NCBI GenBank assembly: GCA_963787645.1
Contig: CAWBDS010000002.1
Span: 1,488,001-1,552,000, forward strand
DNA length: 64,000 nt
Source of the DNA: Palsa-504 sp963787645
GTDB taxonomy: Bacteria > Actinomycetota > Actinomycetes > Streptosporangiales > Streptosporangiaceae
Direction: 5' to 3'
Positions 22,925 to 30,890 of this stretch are shown here, in pieces. The notes beneath the pieces are model-generated. The model was not told the DNA's origin. It did not search any database and worked only from the letters and a program-made list of their open reading frames with translations. How positions within the stretch are numbered: the stretch's first letter is position 1; each line of letters starts with the position of its first letter. A program made the translations under genes and the position numbers.

Positions 22925-23361
22925 CTATGTAGATGGCTCCGGAAGTTCGTCGGGGGTGAATACGTTCGCGGCCCAGCCGTTGGGTCCGAGGGGTGTCCAG
23001 TGCCTTGGCAAGGCGGCGTTCCTCGTAGCTGAAGTGTGACTCGAGAATCGCGATGAGCCCGTCGAGTTCTCGCTTGAGCGTCTCTGGCCGGGCAGCGGGC
23101 GAGCCTGGTGCCAGCAGGAGCTGGGTGTCCTCGCCCGTGTGATGGGTGTGGAGCGGTGCAGAAGCTGAGGCAGTAGCTGAGCAGATCCTCCGGTATGGCG
23201 GCAGCTGGGGCAGGGCGGCCGGTGCTCCCGGTGAGCTGCTGACGTGCTGATGCGAGCCGGTCCCGCACGGACTGGTAAACCTGGATCAGCTGTTCGCTCA
23301 GCACCACCGCGCGGTCAGGCGCAGTCAAAGGAATGACGACCTTCCTCTGGGGTGCCTCCAT
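22925..23361 (-). pseudogene. Hemerythrin-like domain protein, two frame breaks
   Basis: From ATG 23361 the protein starts MEAPQRKVVIPLTAPDRAVV then LSEQLIQVYQSVRDRLAS and reaches DLLSYCLSFCTA. The frame then breaks near 23150, and the next frame continues LHTHHTGEDTQLLLAP...ESHFSYEERRLAKAL. It breaks again near 22990, and the third frame ends NGWAANVFTPDELPEPST with TAG at 22925-22927. HHTGED and HFSYEE supply the His/Glu ligands of hemerythrin-type di-iron proteins. The start codon lies inside the 3' end of the araC-type gene. Either a decayed gene or one affected by two indel errors. Confidence 0.75.
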
Positions 23362-24160
23362 GCCTGACGCGATCCGCCACCAGCACGCGGCACTGCATCC
23401 ACCTAAGCGGTAACACCATCTGGTGGCGGTAGGCGGCGGGCGTGACGCCGAAGGCGTCCCGGAACGCCGCGATGAATGCGCTGGTGGTCCAGTAGCCGCT
23501 CGCGGTGGCCGCGCCGGTAACCGAACTGTCGGCGGCCAGCAGGACTAGGGCGTGCTGGAGGCGGAGCTGCGCGCGCCACTGCGGGAAGGTCATCCCGGTG
23601 TCGCGGCGGAACAGCCGGCTGAGGGTGCGCTCGCTGGCGCCGACCGCTCGGCCTAGATCGGCCAGGGTGCGCCCGTCGGCGGGATCGTCGGCCAGGATGG
23701 CGGCGACGTCGCGCAGCCGGGGATCGGCGGGCGCGGGCAGGTAGTGCTGTCGGGCAGGCGTCGGTGCCAGGCGGCGCAGGACGATGCGGTGCAGGTCGGC
23801 GCGGTCGTCCGGGCCGAGGGCGTGGTCTTCGGCGAGTGCGATGATGGCCTCGCGGAGCAACTGGCCGACGGCGAGTACGGTCGGCTCGGTCGCGTTCAGG
23901 GGGTTGAGGGCGGCCGGGAACGCGAGGGTCAGCATCTGGGTCCGGCCGTGGGCCCGGTGGCTGTGCGGGACGCCAGCGGGGAGCCACACCGCACGGCGCG
24001 GCGGAACGACCCATGCCCCGCGGCTCGTGTGTACCTGCAGGACGCCCGAACTGGGATAGACGAGCTGGTGCTCGGCGTGGTCGTGCCAGTCGATGCGTTC
24101 GCGGTGCTCGAGGAGCCGATCGGTCGGGCCGGGCAGCGGATGGCGGCTTACCGATATCAT
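23315..24160 (-). CDS. AraC-family regulator with cupin sensor domain
   Basis: This 281-residue protein has an N-terminal cupin-like part, IDWHDHAEHQLVYPSSGVLQVHT and WVVPPRRAVWLPAGVPHSHRAHG. The C-terminal double HTH has GRTLADLGRAVGASERTLSRLFRRDTGMTFPQWRAQLRLQHAL and TGAATASGYWTTSAFIAAFRDAFGVTP. This arrangement matches NimR/YeaM-like repressors of adjacent MFS exporters. It starts at ATG 24158-24160 and is divergent from an MFS gene 52 bases away, so local control of that transporter is likely. The extended upstream open frame to 24352 overlaps the MFS gene and is not supported. Confidence 0.88.
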   Translation of the reverse strand: MISVSRHPLPGPTDRLLEHRERIDWHDHAEHQLVYPSSGVLQVHTSRGAWVVPPRRAVWLPAGVPHSHRAHGRTQMLTLAFPAALNPLNATEPTVLAVGQLLREAIIALAEDHALGPDDRADLHRIVLRRLAPTPARQHYLPAPADPRLRDVAAILADDPADGRTLADLGRAVGASERTLSRLFRRDTGMTFPQWRAQLRLQHALVLLAADSSVTGAATASGYWTTSAFIAAFRDAFGVTPAAYRHQMVLPLRWMQCRVLVADRVRHGGTPEEGRHSFDCA

Positions 24161-24211
24161 TGGTCGGATTAACGATAGCCAGCCAGACCCATCACCGGCA
24201 ATCCTGGCTGG

Positions 24212-25879
24212 GTGGCGACTGGTATTTCGGCAGCCGACCCGCCGCGGTCGGCCTGGCCGCGGATGCGCCTGTGGGCCGCGGCGCACGCCGTCGACGACGT
24301 GTACCAGGGGCTGGTGCCCGCGTGCGTGCCGTACTTCGTGCTGGACCGGCACTACGGGTACGTGGCCGCGTCCGGGCTGACCCTGGCGGCCACGCTCGGC
24401 GCGGCGCTGCCTCAGCTCGTCGTGGGGTTCATCGTGGATCGGTATCCGCTGAGTTGGATGGCCGGAGCCGGGGTGAGCCTGGCCGGCGTCGGCCTGGGAC
24501 TGTCGGGCATCGTGCCTGCGTACGCGCTCGTGTGGACCCTGCTATTCGCATCCGGACTGGGCGTGGCCATGTTCCACCCCGCGGCCGGGAAGGCGGCGCG
24601 GCGGGCTGCGGGGGACAGCGCTTCGGCGATGAGCATCTTCGCCACCGGCGGGAACGTCGGGTTCTTCCTGGCCCCGGTCCTCGCCACACCCGCGCTGGAC
24701 GCGATCGGCCTGGGCGCCACCGTGCTGTTCATCCCGCCCGCGATGCTGACCGGGTTCATGCTGCTGCGCCATCAGCAACGCACCGCGCCAGCGCGGCAGG
24801 CGTCGGCCCCCGGCAGCGACCGGTGGGGGCCATTCCTGCTGCTGACCGCGGTAGAGGTCACGCGATCGGTGAACTTCTTCGGGACCAGCACGTTCATCGA
24901 GCTGTACTGGATCACCCACCTGCATGCGAGCCGCCCGGTGGCCGGGGCGGCGCTGACCTGCTTCCTGACCGGAGGCGTGGCGGGCACCCTGCTCGGCGGC
25001 CGGCTCGCCGACCGGTTCGGGCTGACCCAGACGGTCCTGGTCGGCAACGCGGCGGCCGTCCCCGCCATGATCGCGTTGCGCGCGTGTCCCGGTGCCGGAA
25101 TCGCCCTAGTGGCCGCGCTGGCGGCAGGCGTCACGGTGCGTATCCCGTTCTCCGTTCTGGTCAAGCTCGGTCAGGACTACCTGCCTAGCCGTCCGGGCAC
25201 CGCCTCGGGCGTTACGCTCGGCCTCGCGGTCAGCGCGGGCGGACTGGCCGCTCCGGTATTCGGCGTCATCGCCGCGGCCCACGGAACGCCGGCGGTGTTC
25301 TCGCTGCTGTGCCTGCTGCCGGTACCCGCCGTGGCGCTTTCCCTGCTGCTGCCCGAACCTAAGGAGGCCTTATGCCCGTCTCGCGCCTGGCGCACATCCC
25401 GGGAATCGGCGTGGACGAGATCGGCGATGCCGCCGATGCCGCCCAGAATCCCGATCTCCTGCGGTTGGAGAACCTCGACACCGACGTGCCGCCGCCCGCG
25501 GTCGCCCGCGAGGTCACCCGGGCCGCGATCGGTGACGACGCGGCTAATAGCTATCTGCCGTTCCAAGGCCATCGCGCGCTGCGCGAGGCCGCCGCCGAGC
25601 ACGTCAGCGCCATGGCCGGCCACCACTACGACCATGGCAGGCAATGCGTCAGCGTGGCCGGCGGCCTCAACGGCATTCTCAACGTCCTGCTGGCCACGGT
25701 GGAACCGGGGCGGGAAGTGGTGGTCGGCGATCCGATTTACGCCGGCCTGGTCAACCGCATCCGGCTGGCCGGCGGGATTCCCCGGCACGTGCCCTCCGTC
25801 CCGGGTGACCGCGGCTGGGCCACCGATCCGGATGAGCTGGCCGCGGCCGTCGGTCCGCAGACGGCGGCCGTGCTGCTGA
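24212..25879 (+). CDS. MFS transporter with over-long 3' end (probable lost stop)
   Basis: Residues 1-385 or so form a 12-helix MFS permease: RLWAAAHAVDDVYQGLVPACVPYFVLDRHYGY, LPQLVVGFIVDRYPLSW, GVAMFHPAAGKAARRAAGDSASAMSIFATGGNVGFFLAP. This resembles the Fsr fosmidomycin-resistance branch of drug and metabolite exporters. After LLLPEPKEA near 25371 the frame continues 168 codons through the aminotransferase gene as Arg/Pro/Ser-rich nonsense. A TAA at 25360-25362, one base out of frame, is the likely original stop, implying an indel. Start GTG 24212 follows no strong ribosome site. Its substrate may be the product or substrate of the next enzyme. Confidence 0.8.
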   Translation: MATGISAADPPRSAWPRMRLWAAAHAVDDVYQGLVPACVPYFVLDRHYGYVAASGLTLAATLGAALPQLVVGFIVDRYPLSWMAGAGVSLAGVGLGLSGIVPAYALVWTLLFASGLGVAMFHPAAGKAARRAAGDSASAMSIFATGGNVGFFLAPVLATPALDAIGLGATVLFIPPAMLTGFMLLRHQQRTAPARQASAPGSDRWGPFLLLTAVEVTRSVNFFGTSTFIELYWITHLHASRPVAGAALTCFLTGGVAGTLLGGRLADRFGLTQTVLVGNAAAVPAMIALRACPGAGIALVAALAAGVTVRIPFSVLVKLGQDYLPSRPGTASGVTLGLAVSAGGLAAPVFGVIAAAHGTPAVFSLLCLLPVPAVALSLLLPEPKEALCPSRAWRTSRESAWTRSAMPPMPPRIPISCGWRTSTPTCRRPRSPARSPGPRSVTTRLIAICRSKAIARCARPPPSTSAPWPATTTTMAGNASAWPAASTAFSTSCWPRWNRGGKWWSAIRFTPAWSTASGWPAGFPGTCPPSRVTAAGPPIRMSWPRPSVRRRRPCC

Positions 25880-26532
25880 TGAGCCCGGCCATGCCTACCG
25901 GCGCCGTCCTGTCCGGTGAGCACTTCGACGCCCTCGCCGACCCGGTCGACCGGCACGGCGCCTGGGTCATCTGGGACGCCGCCATGGAACGGATCGTCTT
26001 TGGCGATCATCAGCCCGTGCACCCGGCTGCCCACCCAGGCCTGGCTGCCCGGACCATCACGGTCGGATCCGCATCCAAGGAACTGCGCATGATCGGCTGG
26101 CGGGTGGGCTGGGTCCTCGGGCCTGAGCCGATCATGAAGGACATCGGCCTGGTCGGCCTGACCAATGTCGTCTGCCAGGTCGGCATCGCCCAGCAGGCCG
26201 TGGCCGCCGCGTTGCGTGATCCCGGCTCCGGAAGCGACGTGGCCGCCGCCACCCGCCTGTGGCAGCGCCGGAACGAGCACATCCTCGAGCAGCTCGCGGG
26301 CTATCCCTGCATCCGCCCGGACGGGGGATGGTCGCTGCTCATCGACTGCGCCAGCCTGGGCCTGTCCGGCGCCGAAGCGTCGCGGCGCCTGTTCACCCGC
26401 GGCGAGGTGGCGGCCACGCCGATGACCGGCTGGGGACCCGGCGGCGAGCGCTACCTTCGCCTGGTGTTTGCCAACGAGCCGATCGAGCGGCTCGGCGACC
26501 TGCGGGCCCGTTTCGACGCCGCGCTGTCCTGA
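25372..26532 (+). CDS. PLP-dependent class I/II aminotransferase
   Basis: This 386-residue fold-type I enzyme has SVAGGLNGILNVLLATVEPG (PLP phosphate-binding region), SPAMPTGAVLSGEHFDAL, WVIWDAAMERIVF with the Asp that contacts the pyridine ring, and GSASKELRMIGWRVGW with the Schiff-base lysine. The C-terminal GGERYLRLVFANEPIERL includes the substrate-carboxylate arginine region. AAGGAGG lies 5 bases before the ATG. It is coupled to the MFS gene and an AraC regulator, suggesting a small amino-acid or analogue detoxification/export cassette. Substrate is unknown. Confidence 0.9.
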   Translation: MPVSRLAHIPGIGVDEIGDAADAAQNPDLLRLENLDTDVPPPAVAREVTRAAIGDDAANSYLPFQGHRALREAAAEHVSAMAGHHYDHGRQCVSVAGGLNGILNVLLATVEPGREVVVGDPIYAGLVNRIRLAGGIPRHVPSVPGDRGWATDPDELAAAVGPQTAAVLLMSPAMPTGAVLSGEHFDALADPVDRHGAWVIWDAAMERIVFGDHQPVHPAAHPGLAARTITVGSASKELRMIGWRVGWVLGPEPIMKDIGLVGLTNVVCQVGIAQQAVAAALRDPGSGSDVAAATRLWQRRNEHILEQLAGYPCIRPDGGWSLLIDCASLGLSGAEASRRLFTRGEVAATPMTGWGPGGERYLRLVFANEPIERLGDLRARFDAALS

Positions 26533-26536
26533 ACCG

Positions 26537-27337
26537 TCAGTCCCACCGGAAGGTCCGCGCGGCCAGGGCGATCGCGGCCACGGCCCATACCGCCAGCGTG
26601 ATCGTGTTCCCGACCGGGAACGCCACGTGGTGCTGCAGGACGTCGCGCAGGCCGGTGGACAGCGCGCCAGTGGGCAGCAGCTCCAGGGTCGGGCGCGCCC
26701 CGGCCGGGAACTTGGTCAGCGGGAACACCACGCCGCCCACGCCGAGCAGCAGGATATAGACCAGGTTGGCCGCGGCCAGCGTGGCCTCGGCGCGCAGCGT
26801 GCCGGCCATCAGCAAGGCGAGCCCGCTGAAGGCGGCCGTGCCGAGCAGGATGAGCAGCGGGACCGACACGATCGCGGCCGGGCTGGCGTCCGGCCGCCAG
26901 CCGATGGCCAGGCCGACCGCGATGATCAGGACTCCTTGCAGCAGTTCCACTCCGATCACGGTCACCGTCTTGGCCGCGATCAGGCCGCCGCGGGACAACG
27001 GCGTGGCCCCCAGCCGCTTCAGGACGCCGTACCGGCGCTCGAAGCCGGTGGCGATGGCCTGGCTGGTGAACGCGGTCGACATCACGGCCAGTGCGATGAC
27101 CCCGGGCGTGAGGAAGTCGATCCGGCTCAGTCCCGTCCCGAAATTGATCAGCGGCTCCAGGCTGAACGCGGTGAGCAGGAGCAGCGGGATGATCAGCGTG
27201 AGCAGCAGCTGCTCGCCGTTGCGCAGCAGGGTCCGGGTTTCCAGGGCGGCCTGCGCGGTGATCATCTGGCGCAGCGGCGCCGCCCCCGGGTCGGGAGCGA
27301 ACAACGCCGCCGGATCGGCCGGTGCCGCCTCGCTCAT
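26537..27337 (-). CDS. ABC-2 type export permease
   Basis: This 266-residue protein has about six membrane segments, with TLLRNGEQLLLTLIIPLLLLTAF, GVIALAVMSTAFTSQAIATGFERRYGVLKRLGATPLSRGGLIAAKT and a final helix IALAARTFRWD. ATGFERRYGVLKRLGATPL is the hallmark of ABC-2 drug/antibiotic exporters of the daunorubicin type. The ATG overlaps the ATPase stop (ATGA, 27334-27337), so the two make one exporter. It ends four bases from the convergent aminotransferase gene. Cargo is unknown. Confidence 0.9.
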   Translation of the reverse strand: MSEAAPADPAALFAPDPGAAPLRQMITAQAALETRTLLRNGEQLLLTLIIPLLLLTAFSLEPLINFGTGLSRIDFLTPGVIALAVMSTAFTSQAIATGFERRYGVLKRLGATPLSRGGLIAAKTVTVIGVELLQGVLIIAVGLAIGWRPDASPAAIVSVPLLILLGTAAFSGLALLMAGTLRAEATLAAANLVYILLLGVGGVVFPLTKFPAGARPTLELLPTGALSTGLRDVLQHHVAFPVGNTITLAVWAVAAIALAARTFRWD

Positions 27338-28284
27338 CCGCGCAGTTCCTTCCCGGTCAGCTCGAGGAATACGTCCTCCAGAGTGCGGCTCTCGATCCGC
27401 AGGCTGGTGGCCAGCACGCCCCGCTCCGCGCACCAGGCAGTCACGGTGGCCAGCAGCATCGGGTCCACCGCGCCGTGCACTTCGATCACGTAGTGGCCGG
27501 CCGGGGATTCCTTCATGGCGCTGGCCGGCGGCAGCACGCTGAGCAGGCTGTCGACGTCAAGCCCGGCCTCGGCGCGGAACCGGAGCTGTCCGACCGTGCC
27601 GGTGAGCTTGGACGGCGTATCCGCCGCGACCACCTGGCCGTGATCGATGATGGCGACGAAGTCGCAGAGCCGTTCGGCCTCTTCCATGAAGTGGGTGGTG
27701 AGGATGACGCTCACCCCCGAGGTCCGCAGCTGCCCGATCAGGTCCCAGGTGGCGTGCCGGGCCTGCGGGTCCATGCCCGCCGTGGGCTCGTCCAGGAACA
27801 CCAGTTCCGGGCGCCCGATGACGGCTGCGGCCAGGGACAGCCGCTGCTGCTGGCCGCCCGACAGCCGCTTGTAGGGCGTTCGCGCGACCGGGGTGAGCCC
27901 GACCAGGTTGAGCAGCAGCGCCGGGGCGATGGGGTTGACGTGGAAGCTGCTCAGCAGCTTCAGATAGTCTGCCGCGGGTACCGACGGGGGAATGCCGCCC
28001 GACTGGAGCATCACGCCCAGCCGCGGGCGCAGCGCGCGGGCGTCTCGCACGGGATCCAGGCCCAGCACCCGGACCGTGCCCTGGTCAGGGCGGCGGTAGC
28101 CCTCGCAGATCTCGATCGTGGTGGTCTTGCCGGCGCCGTTGGGTCCGAGAATGCCAGTCACCGCGCCGCGGGCCGCGGTCAGCGAAAGCCCGTCTACGGC
28201 CGCGATCTGGCCGTAACGCTTGACCAGCCGCAGGAGCTCAACGGCAGGGGCCGCCGGGTCCGCAGGGGCCTTGCCGGTGCTCAC
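27334..28284 (-). CDS. ABC-2 exporter ATP-binding subunit
   Basis: This 316-residue protein has Walker A GPNGAGKTTT, Q-loop VMLQSGGIPPSV, signature LSGGQQQRLSLAAA, Walker B LVFLDEPTAGMD and H-loop LTTHFMEEAERL, then a C-terminal DrrA-like extension ending RTLEDVFLELTGKELRG. It drives the downstream ABC-2 permease. The GTG at 28282-28284 was selected because the family domain starts about 15 residues later; the open frame extends upstream into the promoter of the divergent permease gene. The short 105-base gap holds the dyad at 28339. Confidence 0.93.
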   Translation of the reverse strand: MSTGKAPADPAAPAVELLRLVKRYGQIAAVDGLSLTAARGAVTGILGPNGAGKTTTIEICEGYRRPDQGTVRVLGLDPVRDARALRPRLGVMLQSGGIPPSVPAADYLKLLSSFHVNPIAPALLLNLVGLTPVARTPYKRLSGGQQQRLSLAAAVIGRPELVFLDEPTAGMDPQARHATWDLIGQLRTSGVSVILTTHFMEEAERLCDFVAIIDHGQVVAADTPSKLTGTVGQLRFRAEAGLDVDSLLSVLPPASAMKESPAGHYVIEVHGAVDPMLLATVTAWCAERGVLATSLRIESRTLEDVFLELTGKELRG

Positions 28285-28338
28285 GCACGCGAGTCTACGG
28301 TGGCGGCGCCGAAGGTCGTGAGGCGACGCGGGACTCCT

Positions 28339-28355
28339 ATACCCCCGTGGGGTAT
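28339..28355. promoter_or_regulatory. CsoR-like operator, ATACCCC-N3-GGGGTAT
   Basis: Perfect 7-base inverted arms of A/T-flanked C and G tracts separated by CGT. This A/T plus G-tract dyad is the kind of site bound by CsoR/RcnR-family metal or sulfur sensors. It lies 35 bases before the permease GTG and 55 bases before the divergent ABC ATPase start. No csoR gene is in the window. Confidence 0.65.
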
Positions 28356-28389
28356 CATGATGATCCGGAACCTGGGGAGGTACACCGCG

Positions 28390-29571
28390 GTGAGCCTGAT
28401 CCACGCCGTCGTACATGCGCTGTCCGTCACCGGATCGATGGCGTGGGAGATCACCTGGGCCCTGATCCTGGGGTTCGGGCTGTCGGCGATTATCCAGGCC
28501 CTGGTGTCCAAGGCCACCATCACCCGGCTGCTGGGCGACGACCGACCGCGGACGCTCGCGTTGGCCACCGGGTTCGGGGCGGCGTCCTCATCGTGCTCGT
28601 ACGCGGCGGTGGCGCTAGCCCGTTCGCTGTTCCGCAAGGGGGCCAGCTTCACCGCGGCGATGGCGTTCGAGATCGCCTCCACCAACCTGGTCATCGAGCT
28701 CGGGGTGATCCTGGCCCTGCTTATGGGCTGGCAGTTCACGCTGGCCGAGTTCGTCGGCGGACCGATCATGATCGTGCTGATCGCGGTGCTGTTCCGGTTG
28801 CTGCTGCGGGAACGGCTGCTCGGTGAGGCCCGGGCGCAGGCCGATCGCGGCCTGGCCGGCCTGATGGAGGGCCACGCGGCCATGGACATGTCGGTCCAGG
28901 GGCAGGGCTCGTTCGCCCGGCGCCTGTTTTCCCGCCCGGGCTACACCGCCGTGGCGCACGTGTTCGGCATGGAGTGGGCCGCGATCATCAAGGACCTGGT
29001 TATCGGCCTGTTCGCCGCGGGTGCGATCGCGGCCTGGGTGCCCGACCGGTTCTGGCGGGTGTTCTTCATCGCGGGTCATCCGCTCGCGGCCAAGATCTGG
29101 GGACCGCTCATCGGCCCGCTCGTGGCCATCATCTCGTTCGTCTGCTCGATCGGGAACGTGCCGCTGGCCGTCGTGCTGTGGAAGGGCGGCATCAGCTTCG
29201 GCGGCGTCGTCGCCTTCATCTTCGCCGACCTGATCATCGCGCCGATCCTGAACATCTACCGGAAGTACTACGGAGCCCGGATGGCCTGGTTCCTGCTCGG
29301 CACGTTCTACGCGACGATGGTCGCGGCCGGCGACGTGGTCGAGCTGCTCTTCGGCGGCCTGGGCCTGATCCCGAGCCCGGCCCGGGCCACGATCCCGGAC
29401 CAGGGCGTCTCCTGGGACTACACCAGCTGGCTGAACATCGTGTTCCTGATCGTGGCCGCCGTGCTGGTCGTCCGATTCGTGCGCACCGGCGGGGTCGCTA
29501 TGCTGCGGATGATGGGCGGCTCGCCCGACAGCCACGATCACATGGACGCGCACGTGTCCCATACGCACTAG
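28390..29571 (+). CDS. Permease of the ArsP/YraQ (DUF318, PF03773) family
   Basis: This 393-residue protein has eight to nine membrane segments. GFGLSAIIQALVSKATITRLLG and ALATGFGAASSSCSYAAVALARSLFRKGASFTAAMAFEIASTN are typical of PF03773, with the repeat FVCSIGNVPLAVVLWKGGISFGGVVAFIFADLI in the second half. The C-terminus is His-rich (DSHDHMDAHVSHTH). Members export trivalent organo-arsenicals or other metal species. A CsoR-like operator precedes it, pointing to metal (perhaps copper) control. I chose GTG 28390 because GGGGAGG lies 9 bases upstream; ATG 28357 touches the operator and is less likely unless leaderless. Confidence 0.85.
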   Translation: MSLIHAVVHALSVTGSMAWEITWALILGFGLSAIIQALVSKATITRLLGDDRPRTLALATGFGAASSSCSYAAVALARSLFRKGASFTAAMAFEIASTNLVIELGVILALLMGWQFTLAEFVGGPIMIVLIAVLFRLLLRERLLGEARAQADRGLAGLMEGHAAMDMSVQGQGSFARRLFSRPGYTAVAHVFGMEWAAIIKDLVIGLFAAGAIAAWVPDRFWRVFFIAGHPLAAKIWGPLIGPLVAIISFVCSIGNVPLAVVLWKGGISFGGVVAFIFADLIIAPILNIYRKYYGARMAWFLLGTFYATMVAAGDVVELLFGGLGLIPSPARATIPDQGVSWDYTSWLNIVFLIVAAVLVVRFVRTGGVAMLRMMGGSPDSHDHMDAHVSHTH

Positions 29572-29584
29572 GGAGGACGGCCGG

Positions 29585-29935
29585 ATGGACCAGGACCGGG
29601 CCCGGAGCCTGCTCATCGCCGAACGGGATGAGGTACGCGGCTCGCTTAAGCTCAGCGAGGATGCGGGCCAGGATGACCGTGTGGCCGAAGTGGAGAGTGA
29701 GGCGGAGGACAACGCCGACGCCGCCCTCGCGCTCACCGAGGAAGGCGAGGACGACGCCCTCGCCGAGAGCATGCGCGACCGGCTGGACGCCATCGAGCGC
29801 GCGCTGCGGCGGCTGGACAACGGCACCTACGGCAAGTCGGTCCGCAGCGGCGAGCCCATCCCGGACGAGCGCCTCGAAGCCGACCCCGCCGCCGAGCTCA
29901 CCATCGAGGAAGCCCGCGCCGACGAGCGCCGCTGA
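29585..29935 (+). CDS. DksA/TraR-like protein without zinc cysteines
   Basis: This 116-residue protein has an N-terminal acidic coiled-coil (residues 1-75, RLDAIERALRRLDNGTYG). Then comes the family C-terminal segment GKSVRSGEPIPDERLEADPAAELTIEEARAD, in which the four zinc cysteines of DksA (C-x2-C...C-x2-C) are all replaced. This redox-insensitive, zinc-less form occurs in several actinobacteria. DksA proteins insert the coiled coil into the secondary channel of RNA polymerase; whether this one does is unknown. It follows the permease by 13 bases with GGGAGGACGGCCGG before the ATG, so co-transcription is likely. Confidence 0.82.
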   Translation: MDQDRARSLLIAERDEVRGSLKLSEDAGQDDRVAEVESEAEDNADAALALTEEGEDDALAESMRDRLDAIERALRRLDNGTYGKSVRSGEPIPDERLEADPAAELTIEEARADERR

Positions 29936-29951
29936 GCGCCCTTCACCCTGA

Positions 29952-29969
29952 ATGAAACCCGGGTTTCAT
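29952..29969. promoter_or_regulatory. 18-base perfect palindrome
   Basis: ATGAAACCCGGGTTTCAT is perfectly palindromic, 16 bases after the DksA-like stop and 82 bases before the hydrolase start. It could be a TetR/MarR-type operator for the hydrolase gene. With no T-run, a terminator role is less likely. Confidence 0.6.
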
Positions 29970-30050
29970 CTCATTGGGGAGAGGCGTGTCGAGCGCGGGG
30001 CGGCGGCTCCGACCATCCAGTGAAACGAGTTCCGATCACTGGAGGTAAGC

Positions 30051-30887
30051 GTGAATACCACTGTTGAAACCGTGACGTCGGCGGACGGGACACGGATTGC
30101 GCTCGAGCGGACCGAGGGCGGGACCGCGGGCGAGACCAGCAGCGAGACCGGCGGGATGCCGGTCATTCTCATCGGGGGCGCCTTTAACGACCGGTCGACG
30201 GTCGCGGCGCTGGCCGCCACTTTGGCCCCGGACGTCACCGCGATCACTTACGATCGCCGCGGGCGTGGTGACAGCACCAACCACGACCACGACTTCGACG
30301 TCAACCGCGAGTTCGACGATCTGGCCGCGGTCATCGAGCGGACCGGCGGGACGGCCAGTGTGTTCGGCCACTCTTCGGGGGGCGTGCTGGCCCTGGAGGC
30401 GGCGCTACGCGGCCTGCCCATCGACCGGGTGGCGGTCTACGAGCCCTCCTACATCCCGGCCAGCGACCGGCCGCAACCTGGCCCGGATCTGTACCAGCGT
30501 CTCGTCCGCCTGATCGGGCAGGGCCGCCGCGACGACGCGGTGACGCTGTTCCAGCGCGAGGCGGTCGGCCTGCCCGCGGCCATGATCGAGGGCATGCGGG
30601 CCAGCGACTTCTGGGCCTGGTTCACTGGCCTGGCTCACACCCTGCCCTACGACGTGGCGCTCCACGGAGCCTACGAGCCGCCCGCGGGTCGGCTCGGCAC
30701 GCTCCGGATCCCGGTGCTCGCGGTGGACGGCAGCGAGTCGCCGGGCTGGGTCCACACGGCAACCCGCGCGGTGGCCAGCGCCGTGCCGGGCGGAAGGTAC
30801 GTCACCCTCGACGGCCAGGACCACGGCGTCCTGCACCATCCGGAGGCCCTTCGGCCGGTCCTGAGCGACTTCCTGGCCGGACGCTGA
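30051..30887 (+). CDS. Alpha/beta hydrolase
   Basis: This 278-residue protein shows the oxyanion region ILIGGAFNDRST, the DRRGRGDS strand, the nucleophile elbow GHSSGGVLALEAA with Ser, the acid in VLAVDGSESPGW and the catalytic His in DGQDHGVLHH. The family includes esterases, lactonases, haloperoxidase-like enzymes and epoxide hydrolases; substrate is not predictable. GGAGG lies 7 bases upstream of the ATG-like start at 30051. It is an isolated gene, convergent with the phosphoesterase. Confidence 0.9.
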   Translation: MNTTVETVTSADGTRIALERTEGGTAGETSSETGGMPVILIGGAFNDRSTVAALAATLAPDVTAITYDRRGRGDSTNHDHDFDVNREFDDLAAVIERTGGTASVFGHSSGGVLALEAALRGLPIDRVAVYEPSYIPASDRPQPGPDLYQRLVRLIGQGRRDDAVTLFQREAVGLPAAMIEGMRASDFWAWFTGLAHTLPYDVALHGAYEPPAGRLGTLRIPVLAVDGSESPGWVHTATRAVASAVPGGRYVTLDGQDHGVLHHPEALRPVLSDFLAGR

Positions 30888-30890
30888 GCG

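Noticed and set aside
20000..24160. Prophage or integrative element around the tRNA array
   Set aside because: No integrase, phage structural or conjugation genes, and no attachment-site repeats were found; only the IS256 element is mobile.
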